Origin: Glandiceps talaboti
Taxonomy: Eukaryota; Hemichordata; Enteropneusta; Spengelidae
DNA: 64,000 nucleotides
NCBI RefSeq assembly: GCF_964340395.1
Contig: NC_135559.1
Span: forward strand, 18,533,050-18,597,049
Direction of reading: 5' to 3'
Shown piece by piece: positions 26,927 through 38,612 of the stretch. Both the position numbers and the translations under genes were made by a program. The notes under the pieces are model-generated. The model had not been told where the DNA came from and did no database searches. It saw nothing but the letters and a program-made list of their open reading frames with translations. Within the stretch, counting starts at the first letter, position 1; every line of letters starts with the position of its first letter.

Positions 26927-29900
26927 ATGTATGTATGTATGTATGTATGTCTGTCTGTCCGTCCGTCTGTCTGTCGTCAACACGGACCAAAACTAAACCT
27001 GCCAAAAGAAACAGTTTATTCAATATGTATTCTTTCCAAATTTACCTAACACACTGTCAAGAAAATTGAATACTTTCAAAAAAAATGTTGCACTTAGAAA
27101 ATATTGAAAGACAATAACACATACAGTGTATAGACTTCGTGTACCACCAGCCCCTCGGCCATTTTGGCTTAAATTTTGACAGGTTGATGATAGATAGGTT
27201 TGGAGTCGACAGAATTTCACTTAGGTCGACCGCATGTGGGAAATAGATGTACCTAAACTGTTGACTTTTCAATCTGTGGCACACCGACAGTTTAATTGCT
27301 GTAGGCTGGCTATTCCATCTTTTATCATCAACCGGTGTGCTCCCTGTCTGTCTGTTGTCGATACAGATATTGTTTATACCAATATCCCAAGCTGTTACTC
27401 CGCTTACCCATCATCAATCATTAGATTACTGTATGCGACAGATTATCGAACATTAGACAGTCACTATGTCACTAAATTACAAATAGACATCTTCAAAATC
27501 TCATCTTTAATCACCTATAACGGACACATTTTTCTACCAATTTTTTTTTTTTTTTTTTGTGGCACATGCTGTCCGGTCTTGATCTATTGGAGTAAAAATT
27601 ACCTTCTCCGTTGATGAACGACCAACGTGTCGCTCAGTGAAAGCGCTTAGTTTATTAATAATAAAAATATAATCCGATAAAACTTTACCTTCTGTGGCAC
27701 AGGTATTATAATAGTGACATCTGTCGCTAAATAAATGTATTGTTTCAAGATCGGATTTAACAGACGTCGAATTATTTTTGTAGATGATTTGTATGGGAGA
27801 TAAAATTACACATTATGAGTAGCACGACTTATGGTAGTGATCTACGCCTGGTACCACTTTCGGCAGACGATTTTTTTTCACAAACCTTTTTTTTTAAATT
27901 TTGGTAAATTTTTATTACGTTTTAGGTTTATTTCAAACTTGAAGACATTGCCCTGCTAAGTGGTGCGAAAAAATCTATACATCTTTTAAATTTTTTTAAT
28001 TTAAATCTTCGAAAATGTGTGATGACGTAGAAGTCTGGTTTTCAGCGAAGGTACAATACACTCCGATATGAACGGTTTATTCCTGTTCCTGCACACGCTG
28101 CAACAGAAACTCTTTTGTGGTACTCTAAGTGACGTTTTGAATTAATAGGCGTCCATATATCTGTATACCATTGTGTTTGAGATAAACAACTCTAACTGTA
28201 GAATTTTCATGATCAATGTAACTAAGTCATATCCTTGTGGGCCACCGATTGACCGTTGTGTCATCTTGTTGCTCTTATTATATAGACAAGTAGAACGGTA
28301 CCCATTCAATCATTCATTGTTCCAAGGGGGCTCAGAAGTAGACGGTACCCATTCAATTGTTCCAGGGGGCTCAGAAGCAGACGGTACCCATTCAATTGTT
28401 CCAGTGGAGGCTCAGAAGTAGACATTGCCCATTCAATTGTTCCAAGGGGCTTAGAAGGAGGCAGAACCCATTCTATTGTTCCAAGGGGGCTCAGAAGTAG
28501 ACGATACCCATTCAATTGTCCCAAGGGGGCTCAGAAGTAGATTGTACCCATTCATTTGTTCTAAGGGGGCTCAGAAGTAGACGGTACCCATTCAATTGTT
28601 CCAAGGGGGTTTCAGAAGTAGACAGTGCCCATTCAATTATTCCAAGGGGCTCAGAAGTAGACAGAACCCATTCAATTCAATTGTTCCAATGGGGGGGGGG
28701 GGGCTCAGAAGTAGACGGTACCCATTCAATTGTTCCAAGGGGGCTCAGAAGTAGATGGTACCCATTGAATTGTTCCAAAGGGGCTCAAAAGTAGACCGTA
28801 CCCATTCAATTGTTCCAAGGGGGCTCAGAAGTAGACAGAACCCATTCAATTGTTCCAAGGGGGCTCAGAAGTAGACAGAACCCATTCAATTGTTCCAAGG
28901 GGGCTCAGAAGTAGACAGAACCCATTCAATTGTTCCAAGGGGGCTCAGAAGTAGACAGAACCCATTCAATTGTTCCAAGGGGGCTCAGAAGTAGACAGAA
29001 CCCATTCAATTATTCCAAGGAGCGCAAAGGAATATAGAGCCTATATAGTGTGCATTCTTGCTATTTTCTCTGAAATTACAGTTTCGACTTTACAGATGGA
29101 CTGAATTGTCCCGCTAGTTCCGTTCAAAGCTTTTCCAAAGTAAGATTATAACGTTACAGGCAGACATGCCTTGGGACATTTGACTCAAACGAAAAAAGAT
29201 ACGTGCCGAACCTCGTTTTAGCATTGACTTCTTCACCGTTTTCATCATCGGAGACAGGATGCGGTGTCCTTCTTAATGGTGAAAGAACGATTGTATTGGT
29301 CCAGGATTGGACCTCAACAACATGGCCATTGTTGTCACTAATCTATCAAACATGACGTTTTATGAACCATTACAATTTTGCAGGAACCTGAATAGTCAAA
29401 TATAGTCATAACTCCACAACGAAAAAAAAAGTTTAATTTAATTGGCGGGAAACACACGCAGACGATCTTTCTTTCGCGCGTAATTTCATATTTCCTGGTG
29501 TATAAATGCTGTTTTGATTAATCCAGGTGTATCCGGGTAAAGTACGTATGTGTATTCATTTTTGACATTAATGAGAACGTTTGAGTCAATTATTAAATTA
29601 ATATTTACTCGCGACTTTCTATGGTTTATAGAATTAACGATATAATTTGTGTCGATTTCATATTGGATGATTGTCGGGAACGAGCTGCAATGAAAATTCA
29701 AAGTCCCCCGCAGGCATGGCAGTGGAAACAGGTGGTTATTGGTAACTAGAAACAGACACGGTCAGTATCTGGCGTTTGTTAGATACCCCCATTTAATATT
29801 GGTTTTCGTTCAACTGCCTCAGGACAAAATGTGTAAGATGTATTGATTAACTGTTGATTAACATAACATCAGTCGATAAAAAAGCTGTAATGACATAATC

Positions 29901-30369
29901 AAGGGAAAAACTGACATGTGTGATAGAAGTTGTAAAAAATCAGCAACAATTGAATCGGTTTACTGTACCCTTTTTTTATAGTGCGGATATTTCTGACAAA
30001 TTTGAGATCTATGCAAACAACGAACACAAACCATATGTGTAAGTAATTGTATGGATGTAACATGTATGTTTGTTTGGTGATTCTTTCTATTTTATGATGT
30101 TAAAAACTTATAATATATTTTGTAAATATGATGTACTATATTTTCGACTATTTTGATAATTTGGCAAAAAAATGCTAAATGTTTCGGTGAATTTAGAATT
30201 AATGTACTTGGGTAGTAATTTTTCTTATTTCCAAAGAGATTTTTTTTTCAAGTCGGAGTTGTGCACGCTCTTTGCAAAAATTTTAATTTCTGATTGACAA
30301 GTTTGTGGTGTAAAGTGTAATTGGGTGGTTAGGTAATGATGATGATGATGATGATGATGATGGTGGTGG

Positions 30370-30445
<76 letters not shown>

Positions 30446-33400
30446 AACGTATAAGTATGGATATATATTTTTCGAAAAATAATTCTCCCGTTTTAGTCAA
30501 TTATAACCGTGAAATTTTAAATACTCAATTTTTGAAAATATTTTTGAGGTAAATATACACATTGTGTAAATCTAAAAAAAAATCCAATCTGCAAAAACTG
30601 CTTTGCATTTTTATAAATTAATCAATCTATAGCAATAAGACGGCAGGAATTAACAGCAGCACTACAAATCCGTTGATAATTGATACTTCTTAACAACAAT
30701 GCGGGGTGAATTTCTTTTTAAATGAAGCTCAGCTATTTAAAGCGACGATAACTACAGAGTGTATTAGAACTAAGGTGATGAAGTGTTTTTTTTTCGGTAA
30801 CACACCACTTAATTGACAGGTCAACGTATGAAAAATTCATTCGGCAATTTGTAAAAATCACTAGTGCCAATTTTATCTCGTCAACGTACATATTATCATT
30901 AAACGTATCCCATAACTTACTAGTTAATGAAACTACATGTAAAACTAACAACTGCGTAGAAACGCCATGAAGTATATAGAGTCGCATAACAAGAACGCAA
31001 ACCCCATCGGCGAAACTCAATTAATTTGATAAACTTAGTTATAGCTATATCATTACCCAATCAAAGACCGCTAAAAGGCAAGCCAATGGCAGAATTTAGT
31101 GAAGAAAATTGATTTTGCAAACTTTGGGAGGAAATTAAATCAGATGCAATGTAAGAGTAATGCTTAAATTATAGCTTTGGGTGGCACGCTGTCGTTAGAA
31201 TTCAAATTAATCTTAAGATAGATGGCCTCCGGCAAACTCTTTATACACAAGATGTACTCTGCGAGTCAAATCTAGTTTAGGTAATTTTTTTTACCAATTC
31301 TATCATTTCATTTGAGACGGGGATGAGTATCATTTGCCCAAGGCACACTGTAGTTTCCTACTTGCACAAAGGAAGTAGAGACGTTTAAACTTGAGTATTG
31401 CGACACAAAATATTGGGACGGTTAGATCAATTATGCGACTCTAGTTTGTGTATAAGTCTGCCGAATTAAGATAATTGGCAAAATTATCAATTTAATACAG
31501 ACCACAGAAACAACGGAACGTAGTTTTAAATCATATCCTACCATATGTCCTACAAATACGAAGAAGCATTTACAAACGAGATAATTGGTGTAAATTACCA
31601 AACAAACAAACAAACAAACAATAAGGGATGAAACATATTCTATAGCACGAACACAAACCAAGCTAGCAAGCGAGTTTTAATCAAACGCTACCATATTTTT
31701 CGTTCAGAGACTAAAATACGGATACTTAGAAAGCGCAGATTACAGACTGATTTGCAGCGATATCTAAAATATTTTGGATTTAAAAACCATTTAACGATAA
31801 CCTAGATGGGACAAAAATTCAAAGTACGGTGTCCTTAAAAGAGTCAGGACTAATCGATGTATAATTAGCATAATTATAAAAGAAGCTATCATTACCGAGC
31901 CAATCAAGGTGAACGTATGCGTATAAGGTGACACTTGGCGGTAAAAGGTCACGGTGAGATTAAAGTGACCATATGGACGAGAATACCTACTTATTTTGGA
32001 ATTTAATAAACTAACTTAAATGTGTTTTCCTACTAAAATGAATGGAATTAGTACTTAAAATTTAATAGAATATAAAAACCAAGCCCGTGTTTATCATAGT
32101 GACTAATGTTTGCCCCCAAAAATATTGAACAACTTTACAATATGTAAAAGGTTTCTTTACGAATCACTTCCTGTACGTACAAATAACAAAACATTTTTAC
32201 ACAGTTACATTTACGTAGTGTTTGCAATCATTGAGTAACAGACACGGACTTGGTGTAGTTTCACGTTGTTATCTTGTTTGCAATCATTGAGTTACAGACA
32301 CGGACTTGATGTAGTTTCACCTTGTTATTTTGTTTGTAATGATTGAGTTACAGACACGGACTTGGTGTAGTTTCACCTTGTTATTTTGTTTGCAATCATT
32401 GAGTTACAGACACCGACTTGGTGTAGTTTCACCTTGTTATTTTTTTCAAAATTATAAAGTTAAAATCCAAAATAATTAGGAGACCCTTTTCTCATTAATA
32501 TGACCACGTGCGGAAGTGCGAAAGTTGGGGAAGGAAAATTATTCCACGAACGAATAAATTCAAAAGATTCATATTTGTGTTTTTATTTTTTGTTTTGTTT
32601 TACGGCTATCTTTTTCTTAATTTTGTGTTTAAGTTATGGGGAATTTATAATGGCAAGACAACATCACGACGTCAACCAGGACCTTTCATAATTATGTATG
32701 TTTAATCACTTTCTGTATTTTTTCGGACATGTTTTTGTTTATGTACTCTGTTTTCGTTACAACAGCATACTTTTCTTGTCGGCGGTGATCGATACTAATG
32801 AAACGACAATAGACATGCTACACATGTTTCCTTTGTGACAATATGGACTGAGCGCACTGCTCCTTCATCAAATAATGTTATCATATTGTGACCAATTAGT
32901 AAACAGATAGCGGTTAATTAACTTACCTTGTGAACACGTCTGGGTAGTGTGTTTTATGAAATGCTCTTTCCAATTCGTCCAGTTGGTAACTCGTAAAAGT
33001 CGTACGGTACCGTCTTTGTTTTCTTTTGCCGCAGTACTCTTCGTTATCACTCCCACCAGATAAACTAACGGTGTCCTCGACGCCGTCGACAGTACATCCC
33101 GATTTCGGTTCCTCGCTCTTCCCATCCGACGTCGCCAAATCATCACTTTCGGGTTTTTCATCTACGTTTGACTCGTCTGTGTCCCTCGCTGATATCATTT
33201 GCCTGTCCACTACTCGAGTCTCGTGAAGTGTGTGTTCGGATTTGATTGCCACGTCCTCTGCAATTACTGTTCGTACAAAGTCTCGCTTAATGTCATACGG
33301 TTGACGATTGCTAAATACCGATCTGTATGCGTCTACATTTTCAGGACAGTTTTCTTCCATTTTGATATCTCGACCAAAAGGTTGCATAATCGTCTCACGA

Positions 33401-36400
33401 CGACGACAGTTTTTGCTGTTTATAATTGCTACCGAAGTATACATGGAAGGTGGAGTTGCACGCAGCAGACTATCGGTAGAGAAGTCGCGGTAAGTTCGTC
33501 TGTTGCTCGTTGCAGAATCCATGTTCAACTTCACGTCTTTCTGAAGAAAATCGATTCCTGGAAATATTAAAGAGAAAGAACCCGTGAAAATATAAAGAGC
33601 ATATGGAAACCATCCCAGGAGCTGTGAAAAAAATATCAAAACAAAACAGCAACACTTTCAATATACACTGGCTATACAGTACCACAAAATACACAGTGTT
33701 CGTAACACGCGAGGCTTGGATTTTAAGTGTCTCCGTTGTTTATATATATTTAATCGCCCATTGACTTCAACCTAATCAAACATATAATATACATTCGCCC
33801 TTGAAAGTAATCATATTTGGTTATCATACAGTGTAATGTTTGTAAGTAAGGAGACACTCATAGAATGTCATTGCGTTCGGCGAATTAGTCATTGCACTGG
33901 CGACGCGACTTTCTCGATAACATTTTGCGGTAGGGGCATGTATGCATTTTGCCGGCGTTTTAAATGTAGACCTCGTGTAACGTTCTCGTTGAAAGTGAAT
34001 ATAACACACATTGGTAGCTTTTATCATGGAACGAACCGACGTCTGTATTGATGCGATTGAGCAAATATACCAACACCACTCTCCACTTTCGTCAATCGTT
34101 GAACAAAAGAAAATCATTAGAAAAACAATGAACGACACTCCGATCATCGTAGCCGCTTGGTACTCACCAATTTACAACCAAGGTCGGGGAAAAGATGAAC
34201 GCTGCAACGAACTGCAGTGGGTTCAGCTGCGGTAGCGACGTCCACAATAAGACTACATAGACCTTAAATAGCCTGCGGTCAGGCGAACGATAACGTATGG
34301 GGTATTAGCGGGGAATTAACACGATTGACACGCACGAAACTAACAAGTGATGGTAACATCACCTGGTAGACCGCTTGCAGCGAACACAGTGACTACATGT
34401 CAAGCCATTCTGAACTAAATTCTGTAGCCTCCAGATACTAACATCGGACAAAACGACTTGAAACCAATTTACGCGACAGTTGATTAATGACCCAAGAAAA
34501 AGATGCAATGGTCGATAAGTGTTCATAACCTCTTTGGCTTTCCTAAGCCAAAAATATATTCGTAAAAACACATTTAAGAATTGTTTAATAAAAAAAAATA
34601 CAATTCGATTCGAGTTTACCACGTTTCGATAAAAATATTCCACATGTCGTTATGGTTCAGGATTATTTACATAATTATGTATATTTCTCTTCATTTGTAA
34701 TTTGTTGCTTTTTTTAATTTGATTTTTCAACTTTTGGTATGACGTTACAGATATGAATGTATTATAATAATAAGCTTTAGTGCGATTTCGCGGCATTTTT
34801 CTAATTACTCGTTAAGAAGTATTGGCGGTAGAGTCATTTCAGATGACAGATTAAGGCTGGCTTTATATACTGAATGGTACGTATTATATTGATTTGAATT
34901 ATGAAGTGACCATTGACCAAATAAGGTCATTAATCAGGATGATTGGGTGTCCCGATGGTGTAATTCTAGGGTTTGATCTGTCGACTGTTGATGTCAGCTG
35001 TGAGAGTGGTCTGTGGTACAGAGGGTAGGCGGATTAAATCTAGGGTTGTAGGTACTGGTACAATAACACTTTAATAGTTTACTTGTGACTGGTGCAGCGT
35101 GCCAACTTGAAAAAAAAAATCATTTAAAATTATGAGGTTCGTGGTTTACCGACATGCTACTGTAGAATTTTTTTTTTAATAGTGTGGTTTTGTGGCTAGT
35201 TGGTTTGTGTTGTGCTTATAAGTTATGTTGTGTTGTGTTGCGCTGTGTTGTGTTGTGTTGTGTTGTGTTGTGGGATGTGTTGTGTGGTGTGGTGTGGTGT
35301 GGTGTTGTGTTGTGGGGTGGGGTGTGTAGTGGGATGGGATGGGGTGGGATGGGATGGGGTGTTGTGTTGCGTTGTGTTGTGTTGTGTTGTGTTGTGTTGT
35401 GTTGTGTTGTGCTATGTTGTGCTGTTATATTTGGTGTTCGGTTATGTTATTTATGTTGTATCTTATGTTCTACTGTGTGATGTGCTTTATTATGTTGTTA
35501 TACTTATAATGTGTTCTTTTATAACGAATTCTGTATTGTGTCAGGATGTTCTACTCGTATTTTGTGACAAGCTCTGTCATGTTAGGATGTTTTGTATTGT
35601 GTTATGTTTTCCGGATTATGTGACGAGTTGTGTCGTTTTAATAGTGTCGGGCGCTGTTGTTCATTTTTTTGTTCACCGTCTTTTAACTCCAACTTTCTTC
35701 TCACACTTCACTCAAAAAGTCTAAAAGGTTTCTTCTTTTTCTGATTAAAAATACTTAAAATTTTCCCCACGTTTATCAGCGCATTTCTTCTTTGTAATAT
35801 TTTAGACCCAAGTCTTAGAACTGTGTACACCCCCCCCCCAAAAAATAATAATAAATAAATAAATAAATAAAAGTGAGAATTATTTTGTCTATAATTTTTT
35901 TCTTTTTCCAGATAGGACACTAGATAATTATTCGAATAGAGATAACTACAACAAACCAGAGTTAGCGTTTTTATTACATATACAAAAATCAAAACGAAAT
36001 ACAGTTGCAATAATTTCTATCAAAATATTTCTGCAAGACAAATCTTAACCAAAACAAAACGTATTATTTATAAAATTGATGTTTCAAAAACCCTTTTATA
36101 ATTATTCATGCTAACAAATAAAAAACGCCACTTGATTAATCTCTCTCCACGATTCATCTGCAACTAACTCTATATACAGATAACTTTTCAAAAAACAGAA
36201 TCCATAATTACCCTACAAGGCCTTTATTTTTATACCCAATTCCAAGTTTATCGCTCAGAGTTTTAAGTATAAAAAAAGCAACTCCCTAGAAATCAATTCC
36301 TACATATTGTAAGGATATGAAAATTCCTTAAGAGTTGTAATCAATTTGACTATTTTTATGAGCATGTATGTGATATTTGTTTTGTCTATTTGTACTTTTC

Positions 36401-36557
36401 CTTGTTTTTTTTTTAATTTACCACATTGACTTGTAGTTTTGTTATTTTATTAGTATTTTTGTCTTTTTTGTCTCGGCCTCCTTGGAATGAAGTACTGGCT
36501 ACTTAAGGAGGTACCGAGGATAAATAAAGTAAATAAATATATAAATAAATAAATAGA

Positions 36558-36632
<75 letters not shown>

Positions 36633-36653
36633 AATGAAATAAAATAAATACTA

Positions 36654-36733
<80 letters not shown>

Positions 36734-38573
36734 CACATAAACTTTTCACCGTCAGAAAAACAGAAGCTGGTACAAGCAGCTTATAAGTTAGATATAGATT
36801 GTATTTTCTAATTCTCTAAAAAGTTATATTTTTATTGTTATGAGTTAAATTTAGAAAATGTTAAACATTTGGAATATAACATATATTAGAAATATATGGA
36901 AATCATTAATCATTCTCTAAAAATTGTGTTCAAGTTAGGAATTAAATTCTGTGGTTTAAAATATTTTGAATAAAATACATATTTGAAATTTAACACGAAA
37001 AACTGGCGAAAAACGTTTAGAATAGAATGCATTCTGACAAACTTGCCGAGGAAAACTGTTGTTATTAGACATTTTGAATATTAATTCATTTGAAACTTAC
37101 CGTGGAAAACGTTAGTAGAATAAAGATACCACGAGAAGGTAAATACGTCCGAATTAAACAATTGAAAACTGCGAATGTGCAAGGTCAAACTGGACATGCG
37201 ACTTCTATAGATTTAGAAATCATCCAACAGCTGTTGCAGTCTTCATTTACTAATAAATTCATTCAAATAAGCTTGATAGTGCGTGTGAATCCGAATCAAA
37301 TAAATAACCACTAATATGGTTAGGGCATTATGTACTTGACTGGACCTATTGGGATACGTCGCAACAATTGCAGATGACAATCACTGCACGGATAGGCATA
37401 CTTGCATAGCATATGGTCACAGATCCTCAACATGGAAAACGAAGCAAATAGCATTGTACCCAAATCGTTCAAAATTAATTAAAACTCAATCAAGTAAAAA
37501 AGACGCGGGAAGCACTTCTACACTTTAGATATTGTTTCTTCTCTTTGAATATTCATAATTTGTATTGGGGTGTTGTCCCGCAATGACGTGGAAATTGGTA
37601 TTTGATGATTTTCCCACACTTTATAGTACTCGTACACATACGTGGACTCACTTCAAAATAATGGAGTTTTGCAGGCTTAGGTTTTGTTCGCACGCAAACC
37701 AAACAATTGATGGACTGCAATAATTGGAAATCTAGCGATATTTTACTTCGGGGAAATGAGGAAAATAAACGTACTACTAAGTATACTAGTATTTACGAGG
37801 TCGACGACAGATAAAATGACATTCTATACAATGATGTTAAAGCCTTGTAAACTTTAAATAAACACTGAATACTACATTAATTTAGAATTATACGTATAAA
37901 TTCTGAGATTATGAAATGAGATCAAAAAACATTCCATGGTTGCCAACGAGAAACAGTAGTCACTTTCGAACTACACACACACACTCACTCACGTACTGTG
38001 TGTACGTACATGCATACATACATACATACATACATACATACATACATACATACATAAATACATACATACATACATACATACATACATACATACATACATA
38101 CATACATACATACATACATACATACATACATACATACATACACACATACACCCCCCACACACACATACACATACATACATACATACATACATACATACAT
38201 ACATACATACATACATACATACACCCCCCCCACACACACATACATACATACATACATACATACATACATACATACATACATACATACATACATACATACA
38301 CACATACACCCCCCCCCCCACACACACACACATACATACATACATACATACATACATACATACATACATACATACATACATACATACATACATACATACA
38401 TACATACATACATACATACATACATACATACATACATACATACATACATACATACATACATACATACATACATACACACACATACACTTGGCACATATAG
38501 ACGCACCGTATCGATCTCACACATGCGTACACATAAACACATACACATGCAGATATACATGCTGTCGCACTCA

Positions 38574-38612
<39 letters not shown>

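Larger units (their letters stand above)
26583..32926 (-). other. Arx intron 2 (inside the homeobox)
   Basis: A 6.3-kb intron interrupting homeodomain codon 31. It is dominated by tandem repeats annotated separately. A 62-codon open frame at 29154-29342 on the Arx strand is discussed in the findings but not called as an exon. Confidence 0.8.
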
